From Defluviitaleaceae bacterium (GTDB lineage: Bacteria > Bacillota > Clostridia > Lachnospirales > WRAX01): DNA of 46,541 nt. The position numbers were made by a program, and so were the translations under genes. A model generated the notes under the pieces. That model did not search any database. It was not told where the DNA came from and saw nothing but the letters and a program-made list of their open reading frames with translations. Every line of letters starts with the position of its first letter. Position 1 is the first letter of the stretch. The stretch is taken from NCBI GenBank assembly GCA_009784615.1, contig WRBJ01000012.1, positions 1-46,541 on the forward strand, given 5' to 3'. Positions 1-8,298 of this stretch are shown here, in pieces.

Positions 1-5
1 AACTG

Positions 6-104
6 CCTTACACAATTTCTTTTGGCGCACGGTTCTCGAGCTTTTTGCCCACAAATGGGCAAAAACTCTGTCACCTACCACGCCAAGAAATTTGTGCGGC
101 AAGG
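6..104. repeat. Imperfect foldback repeat with nested hairpin
   Basis: The outer arms at 6-27 and 81-104 are imperfect inverted copies; CACAATTTCTTTTGGCG faces CGCCAAGAAATTTGTG. Inside is a perfect 9-bp hairpin, TTTTTGCCC (42-50) with GGGCAAAAA (57-65) and a 6-nt loop. The T-run lies 5' of the stem and the A-run 3', so this is not a normal intrinsic terminator on either strand. It could be a small foldback (MITE-like) element or a structured RNA. The window edge prevents a decision. Confidence 0.45.
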
Positions 105-120
105 TTTCAGAACAGGTCTA

Positions 121-474
121 TTAAACTAAACTAACCACAGAATCCCCGCAATTAATATCAAAAGGCATAATTAACAACCTCTGCACTACCTTCAAATATT
201 CATCAAAAAACCACTTCGTAGCCTTACCATAGTTCTCCTTGCAATCAAATTCCCAATAAGCATAATATTTCACACATTTAACAATCTTTGTCAATTCCCT
301 AGGCGGCTCGCCCAATTCCACCCCGTCAATAGTGTAAAACCGCTTCATATATCTAATGCCCAAACATCCAACCTGCTCCCTTTGTCCTTTAGAAATAACC
401 GCTACCAAATCCTCAAATTCAGCCAATTTATCAGGCTTCACCTGAAACAACTTCACCTCAGCAAATCCGCTCAT
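121..474 (-). CDS. Hypothetical protein, 117 aa
   Basis: A soluble protein of unknown function with no signal peptide or membrane segment. It starts MSGFAEVKLFQVKPDKLAEF, which resembles the first strand and helix of dimeric alpha/beta-barrel (ABM-like) folds, but the likeness is weak and no catalytic motif is visible. The start is supported by GAGGTGAT just upstream of ATG. It lies 13 bp after the YccF gene on the same strand and is probably cotranscribed from the promoter at 944-972. I do not recognise the family. Confidence 0.7.
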   Translation of the reverse strand: MSGFAEVKLFQVKPDKLAEFEDLVAVISKGQREQVGCLGIRYMKRFYTIDGVELGEPPRELTKIVKCVKYYAYWEFDCKENYGKATKWFFDEYLKVVQRLLIMPFDINCGDSVVSLV

Positions 475-487
475 ACCATCACCTCAA

Positions 488-913
488 TCAGTTATTACGC
501 ACCATAGCCGCAATATGCTCTTCCTTTGTCAAGACCTTCGCACCAATCGGACGCATAACAAAAACACTAGCCTTAGCTACCACAACAGCGTGTGGTATGC
601 CAATTATAGTAATAGCTGACAAAATAATTGCAGGTATGCTTAATAAAAATAAAATAATCCCAAAAGGTAGCCAAATTATATTAAGCACAAACCCGCCAGA
701 CCGCCTAATCTTAGACATATTCGGATTAACATCCACTTCACGTACAATAACCTTGCCAAATGGCGCATACATTAACCTTGCATATTGAAACAAAGCCCTG
801 CCAATAGGTATGCCTATAATAGTTAAACAAAACAATAGCCCAAAAGCCATAGCCGCCGTACCAAGCCATATACCCCCAAAAACAAACCAAATCACATTCG
901 CAAGCGTTCTCAT
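488..913 (-). CDS. YccF-family inner membrane protein
   Basis: A 141-aa membrane protein with two copies of the YccF domain (PF03733). The first, near residues 4-55, begins NVIWFVFGGIWLG and contains CLTIIGIPIGRALF. The second, near 75-125, contains NIIWLPFGI and ITIIGIPHA. These paired glycine-rich hydrophobic segments are the family signature; the biochemical role is unknown. A strong AAAGGAGGG ribosome site precedes the ATG. It is the first gene of a two-gene leftward unit. Confidence 0.88.
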   Translation of the reverse strand: MRTLANVIWFVFGGIWLGTAAMAFGLLFCLTIIGIPIGRALFQYARLMYAPFGKVIVREVDVNPNMSKIRRSGGFVLNIIWLPFGIILFLLSIPAIILSAITIIGIPHAVVVAKASVFVMRPIGAKVLTKEEHIAAMVRNN

Positions 914-943
914 AAAATCCCTCCTTTAATTTTTCACTCTACC

Positions 944-972
944 ATTATACCACACCTTCGACTAACAAACAA
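944..972 (-). promoter_or_regulatory. Sigma-A promoter of the yccF unit
   Basis: On the minus strand there is TTGTTT, a 17-nt spacer, then TATAAT preceded by TGG (extended -10). It points at the yccF ribosome site. The -35 matches the consensus at four of six positions. Confidence 0.6.
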
Positions 973-993
973 TCTCATCTTTTAAAAAAGTGC

Positions 994-1038
994 TTGACAA
1001 ATCTGTGCTACTATTGTAGACTATATACTACAAATGTA
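994..1038 (+). promoter_or_regulatory. Promoter and two operators of the blaI-like unit
   Basis: TTGACA (994-999), a 17-nt spacer and TAGACT (1017-1022) form the promoter. Two dyads overlap it: CTAC-TATT-GTAG (1008-1019) and TACA-AA-TGTA (1029-1038). BlaI/MecI regulators bind TACA/TGTA-type dyads, so these are probably autoregulatory operators of the gene starting at 1053. Confidence 0.75.
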
Positions 1039-1052
1039 AACGGAGGTATATT

Positions 1053-1427
1053 ATGAATGAACAAATACCATCATCAGAACTGGAAATAATGCGCATATTA
1101 TGGCAATCCACCGAACCGCTATCTTTCGCCCAAATCCGCACAACGCTCGAAGTCACAACAGGCTGGAAAAAATCCACAATCCAAACCCTATTAACCCGCC
1201 TACATAAAAAGGGCATAATTTCCGCCCAAACAAGCCACGTAACCCTATACACCCCAAATATAACAGAAATTGAATATCTTAACAATCAGAAGCAAAACTT
1301 TATAAACAAATTATTTGACGGAAGTGCGAAAAATCTTGTAGCTTCGCTATTGTCCGACGGGCAATTATCCCAGTCAGATGTTGTGGAACTACAACAATAC
1401 TTTAAAATGGAGGGCGACACGAAATGA
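1053..1427 (+). CDS. BlaI/MecI/CopY-family repressor
   Basis: A 124-aa winged-helix repressor (Penicillinase_R family). LEIMRILWQSTEPLSFAQIR is the typical N-terminal helix pair, and GWKKSTIQTLLTRLHKKGII is the recognition helix and wing. The C-terminal third should dimerise. In this family the repressor is cleaved or inactivated by a partner BlaR1-type protease, here encoded by the next gene, which overlaps it by 4 bp (ATGA). CGGAGGT lies 6 nt upstream of the ATG. It probably represses its own promoter through the dyads at 1008-1038. No beta-lactamase gene is adjacent, so the regulated target is unknown. Confidence 0.9.
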   Translation: MNEQIPSSELEIMRILWQSTEPLSFAQIRTTLEVTTGWKKSTIQTLLTRLHKKGIISAQTSHVTLYTPNITEIEYLNNQKQNFINKLFDGSAKNLVASLLSDGQLSQSDVVELQQYFKMEGDTK

Positions 1428-3826
1428 CCGTACCATTAATTTTAAGCGAAATTTTCCGCACTATTACAATAATGTCTATTTCTGGCGGCATACTTGCCAT
1501 TGTTTTGCTTATCCTAAAGCCGATAATCCTCCATCGCTTGCCAAAATCGGCGCAATATTATATGTGGGTTGTTGTATTGTTTGCTTTGCTCGTACCAATT
1601 TCACAAATCTTGGTTTTGCCCGAAAATACGCCGATACCAACCGCACCAATACACAACATCGTACAACAAAACATTATATCATTAGACGAAGAAATTGTAC
1701 GGGTTTTATACCCCCAATTACAATCCCCGCTTAACGAAAATCCGCCCGCAATGCACCCACAACTAGCCCATCACGCAACGCTACCTATACCAACACTACC
1801 GCTTGCTCCAATGCTATCAATACTAATGCTAATTTACCCCATTATCGTTTCCGTCATTTTAGCATATAACACTATAGCATACATCATATTTAACCGACGT
1901 TTAAGCAGAGCCAACACCGCATCAAACCCTAATGAAACCGCACTTTTAAAAGAGCTTGCACCCAAACGTAACATCGCTATTTTACGCAACAAAAAAGCCG
2001 CAACCCCAATGTTAATCGGTATAATGCGCCCAAAAATTATACTGCCAGACATAGAATATACAAACGAACAACTAAAATTAATACTACTACACGAAATAAC
2101 CCATATGAAACGCCACGACATCGTCATAAAATGGCTTGCACTTTTTGCCTGTGCCTTGCATTGGTTTAATCCAATTGTGTGGATAGCCCGCAAGCAAATA
2201 GATAAAGTATGCGAAATAGCTTGCGATGACGCTGTTATATCCCAAATGGATAATGCCGCAAAACAGCAATACGGCAACACCTTAATATCTGTCGCCGCTG
2301 AAACAAAATTGCCGCTTGCGATAGTTTCTACGACAATGGCGCAACAAAAATCTGTGTTAAAAGAAAGGCTATGTGCCATTATGAAGTCAAAAAAATCTAC
2401 AAAATTAGCCATTTTGACATCAATCCTGCTAATTCTAACCGCAGGTTTAATCGCCTGCGGATTAGGTGCGGCTTCTAGTATTGATAGTCAAGGAATGAGT
2501 GAAAATGGCAACGCAGCAGAAATTGCCGACCAATTGCAAATTGGTATGACCCGTGCCGCAATGGAGCAATTGCTCGGCGAACCTTCACAAATCATAACTC
2601 GCCCAATGGATAATGCGACCCTATATCGTTTTGACATATCCTTTAATGGCGGCTATATTTTTAATGACGAACACGGCATAGGCTTAACCGATATAGAAGG
2701 CTTGCAAAATGGCGAGGTGGATTTAATAGCCTTTATAGGATTTGATTTTGTGCCTTTTGTAGGCACATTTGAAGCAACTGACATTGACATTTACTATCGT
2801 GATGAACACGGGGCAATTTTCCAATGGCGGGTTACTCCTTGGTATTCCCATCGTAATATAATATCTGGACGAAATCAGCCTGCATTAAGCCTTGATGAAA
2901 TGATTGTCCTTGCGATAGATTATGCCGAGCTTAATTTAGAAATATCTCGACCTTTTGAAAGCCGACTTGACTTTTACGCCCTTTCTGCAAATGGAGAGGT
3001 TGGTTTTGCGGTAATGTATTTTGCAAATATTGATGGGTCGAAAATTGTTATAGTTGATGCAAACGGCGAAGTTTGGCTTGATGAAGTATTTTATTTTTTA
3101 GGAGAACATATGGAATTGCCTCTAAGCGGAACTGATTTAGATGAAAGAGAGCGTGTTTTAGGCGAAATTGGCGGCTTAGCTTTTAACCAAGCCTATCAAT
3201 ACATACGTGACGATGGGCTTTATGCAATGATGGTGGGCTGGTATCCTTTTAGAAGCAATGAGGAATTTATGCGATATTTCCCGTATTTAGGTGTTCCTGA
3301 TAATATCGGCGATTTTAGATTGTTAAGTGTTTCCGTAAACAACCGTTTGGGTGTTGCGAGCCGCATTTTTCACAGCCCTATGCATAAACCGCCAAACAGC
3401 CTTTATAATGCGCAAAGCGAGATAGCCCCAATTGGAGAAATTTTCACCTACGAACCCATTGCCAACGCCTTTTATGCCATATATCAAAACCCCGAAGGAG
3501 ATTTGCTTGGCATTGGCGTTTATCCGCCAATCTTCCCGCTGGCAAATGGACTTAACGACTTTATAATCGGAGATTTGCCGCTAGAAAACAACGAGGCGTT
3601 TTTTGTATCTTATAACCACCAAGGCGGTCTTGTGATGGAAATTGGTTTTTTAAACGCCGCACATACAACGCCTAATTATTGGTCTTATTGGTCTTGGGCG
3701 TGGTATGACAACCTAGAAGAATTATTTATACCAACCGACATCAACACGCTAGAGCAATTGGTTAGGGAAATAAACCCCGACGCATTGTTCGAGCAATTTA
3801 ATTGGCAGTTATGGCCTTTCCAATAA
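1424..3826 (+). CDS. M56 (BlaR1/MecR1-type) membrane metalloprotease with novel C-terminal region
   Basis: An 800-aa membrane protein. Residues 1-340 are the M56 peptidase: transmembrane helices near 10-30, 44-60 and 125-150, the zinc motif HEITH at 223-227, and a probable third zinc ligand E264 in KVCEIACDD. A further transmembrane segment near 327-346 ends in a lipobox-like GLIAC. The outer part, about 450 aa, is not a penicillin-binding domain. It starts with a BamE/SmpA-like stretch (IGMTRAAMEQLLGEPSQI, about 375-392) followed by sequence I do not recognise. By analogy it senses an extracellular signal and then triggers loss of the BlaI-like repressor. What it senses is unknown. Confidence 0.85.
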   Translation: MTVPLILSEIFRTITIMSISGGILAIVLLILKPIILHRLPKSAQYYMWVVVLFALLVPISQILVLPENTPIPTAPIHNIVQQNIISLDEEIVRVLYPQLQSPLNENPPAMHPQLAHHATLPIPTLPLAPMLSILMLIYPIIVSVILAYNTIAYIIFNRRLSRANTASNPNETALLKELAPKRNIAILRNKKAATPMLIGIMRPKIILPDIEYTNEQLKLILLHEITHMKRHDIVIKWLALFACALHWFNPIVWIARKQIDKVCEIACDDAVISQMDNAAKQQYGNTLISVAAETKLPLAIVSTTMAQQKSVLKERLCAIMKSKKSTKLAILTSILLILTAGLIACGLGAASSIDSQGMSENGNAAEIADQLQIGMTRAAMEQLLGEPSQIITRPMDNATLYRFDISFNGGYIFNDEHGIGLTDIEGLQNGEVDLIAFIGFDFVPFVGTFEATDIDIYYRDEHGAIFQWRVTPWYSHRNIISGRNQPALSLDEMIVLAIDYAELNLEISRPFESRLDFYALSANGEVGFAVMYFANIDGSKIVIVDANGEVWLDEVFYFLGEHMELPLSGTDLDERERVLGEIGGLAFNQAYQYIRDDGLYAMMVGWYPFRSNEEFMRYFPYLGVPDNIGDFRLLSVSVNNRLGVASRIFHSPMHKPPNSLYNAQSEIAPIGEIFTYEPIANAFYAIYQNPEGDLLGIGVYPPIFPLANGLNDFIIGDLPLENNEAFFVSYNHQGGLVMEIGFLNAAHTTPNYWSYWSWAWYDNLEELFIPTDINTLEQLVREINPDALFEQFNWQLWPFQ

Positions 3827-3832
3827 TGCAAC

Positions 3833-3873
3833 ACTGGTTAAAACCAGTTAAGAAAATTGCGGCTGAGAGCCGC
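3833..3873. terminator. Paired hairpins between convergent genes
   Basis: ACTGGTT-AA-AACCAGT (3833-3848) and GCGGCT-GAG-AGCCGC (3859-3873) lie between the convergent M56 and TSUP genes. On the minus strand the second hairpin is followed by AATTTTCTT, a weak U-tract, so it may end the TSUP transcript. Confidence 0.55.
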
Positions 3874-4641
3874 TTATCGCAAAATTAAATTAACCAACAA
3901 TAAAACTAAAACCACAACCAAAATCGGGCGGATAATTTTCGGTCCGATTTTTATTGCTAAACCCGACCCAGCTAGATTACCCAAAATGCCGAAAACAGCC
4001 GCAGGTACGGCAAGCGCAAAAATAACTTGCCCGCTGATTAAAAAAGTAACAAGCGACCCAACATTTGACGAAAGGTTAATAATTTTTGTATTGCCATTGG
4101 CTGTTACCAAATCAAAACGCAAAAAAACTGTAAAAATCAGTATTAAAAATGTACCTGTGCCGGGTCCGAAAAATCCGTCGTAAAAACCGATAACAAGTGC
4201 CGCAATGCCTGCACCCATAATAATTATGCTTTGCCGTAATGTGTCCGACCTATTTTCTGCACCAAAATTTTTTTTAACCAACACAACCACAGCAATGACG
4301 GGTATCATAAAAACTAAAATCCACCGTAAAATATTGCCGTCGACAAGCAAAGCAACCCAAGCACCAAAAGACGATCCGCCAAGTGCCATAACCACCGATA
4401 CAGGTATGGCTTTAACATAGACCTTTCCATTACGTAAAAAATTAAAGGCAGAAAAAGCCGTGCCAAATGTAGAGCTAAATTTGTTGCTACCCAAAGCCAT
4501 ATGCATAGGTACACCTGTTAAAACATAGGCAGGAAGCGTAATAAGCCCGCCACCACCAGCGATGCTGTCTATAAACCCACCAAAAAACACAAGCCCGCAT
4601 AATATCACAATCTGCAAAATATCAAATTCCAAAAATATCAC
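3874..4641 (-). CDS. TSUP (TauE/SafE) family membrane transporter
   Basis: A 255-aa polytopic membrane protein with about eight hydrophobic segments. The N-terminal GGFIDSIAGGGGLITLPAY and the repeat-like GFYDGFFGPGTGTF near the start of the second half are hallmarks of the TSUP/DUF81 family. Members export or import sulfur compounds or organic anions; the substrate cannot be read from sequence. The start is either GTG at 4641 or TTG at 4632. GGGGTGAT sits well for the TTG. A TATAAT on the minus strand at 4650-4655 puts its promoter back to back with that of pheS. Confidence 0.88.
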   Translation of the reverse strand: MIFLEFDILQIVILCGLVFFGGFIDSIAGGGGLITLPAYVLTGVPMHMALGSNKFSSTFGTAFSAFNFLRNGKVYVKAIPVSVVMALGGSSFGAWVALLVDGNILRWILVFMIPVIAVVVLVKKNFGAENRSDTLRQSIIIMGAGIAALVIGFYDGFFGPGTGTFLILIFTVFLRFDLVTANGNTKIINLSSNVGSLVTFLISGQVIFALAVPAAVFGILGNLAGSGLAIKIGPKIIRPILVVVLVLLLVNLILR

Positions 4642-4667
4642 CCCATCGCATTATAACATAAAATAAT

Positions 4668-4696
4668 TTGACTTGCACCCCAAAATTTGCTACAAT
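4668..4696 (+). promoter_or_regulatory. Sigma-A promoter of pheST
   Basis: TTGACT (4668-4673), a 17-nt spacer and TACAAT (4691-4696). Transcription should start near 4703, leaving a leader of about 27 nt. That is too short for a T-box riboswitch, and it rules out the upstream TTG at 4673 as the pheS start. Confidence 0.8.
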
Positions 4697-4729
4697 GTAA
4701 AATTATATCACACGAAAGCGGGTTTTAGT

Positions 4730-5764
4730 ATGAAAGACGATTTGTTAAGAATAAAAACCGAGGCATTGGCAGGCATTGCCGCCGCCGCTGACACACGGAC
4801 ATTAGATGATGTACGTATAGAATTTTTGGGTAAAAAAGGCACATTGTCGCAAATTTCACGTAGGATGGGTTCATTATCAGCCGAAGAGCGCCCGATTATG
4901 GGGCAAATGGTTAATGATGTAAAAGATGCCTTAGAAGCGGCACTTTCTACCCGCAAAACAGAGCTTGCCAAAAGCGAAATGTTTGCCAAAATGGCTACCG
5001 AAAAAATAGATGCAACCCTGCCCGGCATTGCGCCAAAATTGGGCAACCGCCACCCGATGACGATTGTTACCGAAGAAATTTGTAATATTTTTATAGGGAT
5101 GGGTTACGAGATTGCAGAAGGGCCTGATGTAGAAACCGATTATCATAACTTTGAAGCATTAAATGTACCTAAAACTCATCCTGCACGGGACGAGCAAGAT
5201 ACTTTTTATGTAGAGGGCGGACACGTGTTGCGCACCCAAACCAGCCCTGTGCAGATACGTAAAATGGAGGAAGGCAAATTACCGATAGCGATAGTGGCAC
5301 CGGGCAAGGTTTTTAGGTCTGACGAGGTGGACGCTACACATTCGCCTGTTTTTCATCAAATAGAGGGACTTGTTGTAGACAAGGGTATAAATATGGGGCA
5401 TTTGAAAGGTGCATTGACACTTTTTGCCAAAACTGTTTTTGGCGAAGATGTGCAAACCCGTTTTCGCCCGCACCATTTTCCATTTACAGAGCCAAGTGCA
5501 GAAATGGATGTGTCTTGCTTTATGTGCAACAACGACCCCGAAAAAGTCAAGACTTGCAGGGTTTGCAAGCAAGAGGGTTGGATAGAGCTTTTGGGTTGTG
5601 GTATGGTTCATCCAAAGGTGCTTGCGCGTTGCGGCATAGACCCAACGGTATACAGTGGTTTTGCCTTTGGTATGGGGTTAGAGCGTATGGCAATGCAACG
5701 ATATAATATAGAAGATATGCGTCTGCTTTTTGATAATGATATGCGGTTTTTAAAGCAATTTTAA
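4730..5764 (+). CDS. pheS: Phenylalanine--tRNA ligase alpha subunit
   Basis: Catalytic subunit of the cytoplasmic alpha2-beta2 PheRS, which charges tRNA-Phe. The product is 344 aa, normal for bacteria. The N-terminal coiled-coil tRNA-binding region covers about 1-85. Class II motif 2 is visible as FRPHHFPFTEPSAEMDV, and motif 3 as GMVHPKVLARCGID followed by FAFGMGLERMAM. The reading frame is open from a TTG at 4673, but that codon lies in the -35 box. ATG at 4730 (MKDDLLRIKTEA) fits the family. pheT follows 13 bp downstream behind GGGAGG. Confidence 0.97.
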   Translation: MKDDLLRIKTEALAGIAAAADTRTLDDVRIEFLGKKGTLSQISRRMGSLSAEERPIMGQMVNDVKDALEAALSTRKTELAKSEMFAKMATEKIDATLPGIAPKLGNRHPMTIVTEEICNIFIGMGYEIAEGPDVETDYHNFEALNVPKTHPARDEQDTFYVEGGHVLRTQTSPVQIRKMEEGKLPIAIVAPGKVFRSDEVDATHSPVFHQIEGLVVDKGINMGHLKGALTLFAKTVFGEDVQTRFRPHHFPFTEPSAEMDVSCFMCNNDPEKVKTCRVCKQEGWIELLGCGMVHPKVLARCGIDPTVYSGFAFGMGLERMAMQRYNIEDMRLLFDNDMRFLKQF

Positions 5765-5777
5765 GGGAGGAAACAAA

Positions 5778-8168
5778 ATGAAACTACCAATTTCGTGGTT
5801 GCACGATTATATAGAACCTGCCGTCATAGGTGATTTGCACGATTTTGCCGAAAAGATGACGATGAGCGGCTCTAAGGTTGAAAAAATTCATCATCTTGCC
5901 GCCGATATTACAGGCGTTGTTTGTGGGCGTATTGAGGAGATTTTGCCTCATCCCGATGCAGACAAGCTAGTTATTACTAAGGTTAATATTGGTGCGGAAG
6001 ATTTAACACAAATTGTTACGGGCGCAACTAATTTAAGCGTTGGCGATTACATCCCTGTTGCTTTGCACGGTGCAAATCTTGTTGATGGCTTGAAGATTAA
6101 AAAAGGTAAAATCCGTGGGCAAGAATCTAATGGAATGCTATGTTCTGTTGAAGAATTGGGTTATACAAAAGCAGATTTTCCAGAAGCTCCTGAAAATGGC
6201 ATTTATATCTTTGGCAAGCCGCAGGAATTGGGCAGTGATGCACGTGTTGCGCTTGGTATTTTACAAGATGTGTTTGAATTTGAGATAACATCAAACCGAC
6301 CTGATTGTTTTTCTGTTATTGGGTTGGTGCGTGAAGCCGCAGCTACAGTTAATTCAAAATTCAAAATTCAAAATTCAAAATTAGAAAACGCTCAATCGGT
6401 TGCTGTGCGTGATTATATTGATGTTGAAATTGCCAATGCCGATTTATGTAAGCGATATATTGCCGCTGTGGTAAAAAATGTAAAGATTGAGCCATCCCCG
6501 CAATGGTTGCGTAACCGCCTTATTGCCTGCGGATTGCGACCTATCAATAATATTGTAGATATTACAAATTATGTTATGTTGGAATATGGTCAGCCAATGC
6601 ACGCTTTTGATATTCGTGCAATTGATGGCGGCAAAATTATTGTGCGTAATGCCGCTGATGGCGAAAAAATTACCACGCTTGATGGTGAAGAAAGAGTGCT
6701 TTGTGCTGATACTTTGGTTATTGCCGACAGCACAAAAGCCGTTGGTATTGCGGGTATTATGGGCGGCGAACATTCTAAAATTTTAGATGACACAACGACA
6801 ATTTTATTTGAAAGTGCCAATTTTTATGGTGTTAATATTCGTCAAAGCTCGAAAAAATTGGGTTTGCGTACTGATAGTAGCGGTAAATTTGAAAAAGGAC
6901 TTGACCCCAATTTATCGCTGACCTGCATAAACCGTGTATTAGAGCTGGTTAAACAACTTAACTGTGGCGATGTGGTTGATGGGCTTGTGGATGTTTATCC
7001 CGAGTCACGATTAGAGCATAAATTAGATTTTGACCCCGTTAGAATTGACGCTTTGATAGGTGTTGACATTGATTTGGCGGGGATTACAGAGATTTTAGAA
7101 CGACTAGGAATTGGTGTGGATGGCACAACTGCAACAATTCCTACCTTCCGAAGCGATATAAATATTTGGGAAGATTTGGCAGAAGAAGTAGCCCGACTTT
7201 ACGGATACGACAATATCCCCGCTGTTATAGCTTCTTCATCTAATGCAGGGGGCAAAACAGTTGCCCAAAAAATGACAGATATATTAAAACAAACAATGGT
7301 TTCGTTGGGTTATAGCGAAATGTTGACATACGCATTTGAATCTCCGAAGGTTTTTGATAAGTTAGAAATACCGCAACAATCGCATTTGCGCAATGTGGTG
7401 CGTATAATCAACCCATTGGGTGAAGATACATCAATAATGCGTACAAGCCCGTTAAATGCGGTTTTAACGGCATTATCTACAAATTATAACCGCCGCAATG
7501 CAAGGGCTCGTCTGTTTGAGATTGTAAAAACCTACCATCCGAACAGCGACACGAGTATTTTGCCAGATGAAAACCAATATTTAGTAGTTGGTGGCTATGG
7601 TGATATGGACTATTATCACATAAAAGGTGTTGTCGAAACAATAATGTCAGTTTTTGGTATTGTTGATTTGCCCCAAGTCGCACCAATAAGTCATTTATCA
7701 TTTATGCATCCTGGTCGCACGGCAGGATTTGCGTTTGATGGTGAAAATTTTGGCTTTTGCGGGCAGGTTCATCCGCAGATATTGGAAAATTATGAGATAG
7801 AAGCACCGTCATATATTGCAGTGATTGATTTTGATATGTTGCTCAAATATGCCCAGATGGAAAAGAATTACATTGCATTGCCACGCTATCCGCAACTAGC
7901 TCGTGATATTGCAATTGTGGTTAACTCCGATACAATTAATGCACAAATAGTATCGATAATAGAGAAAAGCGGCGGCAAATATCTTAAAAAAGTACAGCTT
8001 TTTGATATTTACGAGGGTAAAAATTTGCCGGAAGGCACAAAATCGATGGCATATAGCCTAACTTTTGGCGCAAATGACAAAACCTTAACCGACGAAGATG
8101 CAACAAAAGCTATTAACAAAATTTTAAACGCATTAGAGCAACAACTAAATGCGCAATTGCGCTCTTAA
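5778..8168 (+). CDS. pheT: Phenylalanine--tRNA ligase beta subunit
   Basis: The 796-aa beta subunit of PheRS. Domains in order are an N-terminal segment (MKLPISWLHDYIE), an EMAP/OB tRNA-binding domain (about 40-150, PHPDADKLVITKVNIG), B3/4 editing domain (about 215-375), B5 (about 400-470), a catalytic-like core, and a C-terminal ferredoxin-fold anticodon-binding domain (about 700-794, ALPRYPQLARDIAIVV). It is encoded directly after pheS behind GGGAGGAAAC. An insertion of about 12 residues near 193-204 is produced by a 7-bp tandem DNA repeat. Confidence 0.97.
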   Translation: MKLPISWLHDYIEPAVIGDLHDFAEKMTMSGSKVEKIHHLAADITGVVCGRIEEILPHPDADKLVITKVNIGAEDLTQIVTGATNLSVGDYIPVALHGANLVDGLKIKKGKIRGQESNGMLCSVEELGYTKADFPEAPENGIYIFGKPQELGSDARVALGILQDVFEFEITSNRPDCFSVIGLVREAAATVNSKFKIQNSKLENAQSVAVRDYIDVEIANADLCKRYIAAVVKNVKIEPSPQWLRNRLIACGLRPINNIVDITNYVMLEYGQPMHAFDIRAIDGGKIIVRNAADGEKITTLDGEERVLCADTLVIADSTKAVGIAGIMGGEHSKILDDTTTILFESANFYGVNIRQSSKKLGLRTDSSGKFEKGLDPNLSLTCINRVLELVKQLNCGDVVDGLVDVYPESRLEHKLDFDPVRIDALIGVDIDLAGITEILERLGIGVDGTTATIPTFRSDINIWEDLAEEVARLYGYDNIPAVIASSSNAGGKTVAQKMTDILKQTMVSLGYSEMLTYAFESPKVFDKLEIPQQSHLRNVVRIINPLGEDTSIMRTSPLNAVLTALSTNYNRRNARARLFEIVKTYHPNSDTSILPDENQYLVVGGYGDMDYYHIKGVVETIMSVFGIVDLPQVAPISHLSFMHPGRTAGFAFDGENFGFCGQVHPQILENYEIEAPSYIAVIDFDMLLKYAQMEKNYIALPRYPQLARDIAIVVNSDTINAQIVSIIEKSGGKYLKKVQLFDIYEGKNLPEGTKSMAYSLTFGANDKTLTDEDATKAINKILNALEQQLNAQLRS
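6351..6382 (+). repeat. Heptanucleotide tandem repeat inside pheT
   Basis: Four exact copies of AATTCAA plus AATT. Because 7 is not a multiple of 3 the peptide cycles through all frames (VNSKFKIQNSKLE). It lies between the tRNA-binding and B3/4 domains, where an insertion should be tolerated. Confidence 0.9.
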
Positions 8169-8181
8169 CAGGAGGAAGAAA

Positions 8182-8217
8182 ATGTATTTTATATGTTTCT
8201 TAGGAAAATTAAGATAA
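8182..8217 (+). CDS. Possible 11-codon micro-ORF
   Basis: CAGGAGGAAGAAA, an excellent ribosome site, stands in front of ATG and encodes MYFICFLGKLR before a stop. It sits between pheT and the terminator hairpin at 8226-8260. It may be the remnant of a lost gene or a leader peptide. Only the strong ribosome site supports it. Confidence 0.25.
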   Translation: MYFICFLGKLR

Positions 8218-8225
8218 TTTAACAT

Positions 8226-8260
8226 ACCAAAACTCCCTATTATATAGTAGGTTTTTTGGT
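8226..8260 (+). terminator. Terminator after pheST
   Basis: ACCAAAA (8226-8232) pairs with TTTTGGT (8254-8260) around an inner stem CTAT-TAT-ATAG and a CC/GG pairing. A T6 run at 8252-8257 lies in the 3' arm. It probably ends the pheST transcript. Confidence 0.7.
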
Positions 8261-8298
8261 GTTCAATTTATCAAATTTAATTTTAAGGAGCTAATAAA

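Noticed and set aside
1424-3826. Beta-lactam resistance locus
   Set aside because: The regulator pair is of BlaI/BlaR1 type, but no beta-lactamase or PBP2a gene is adjacent and the outer sensor region lacks a penicillin-binding motif.
4673-4729. Longer N-terminus for pheS from TTG 4673
   Set aside because: The codon lies in the -35 box, the extra residues do not fit the family, and ATG 4730 gives the usual N-terminus.
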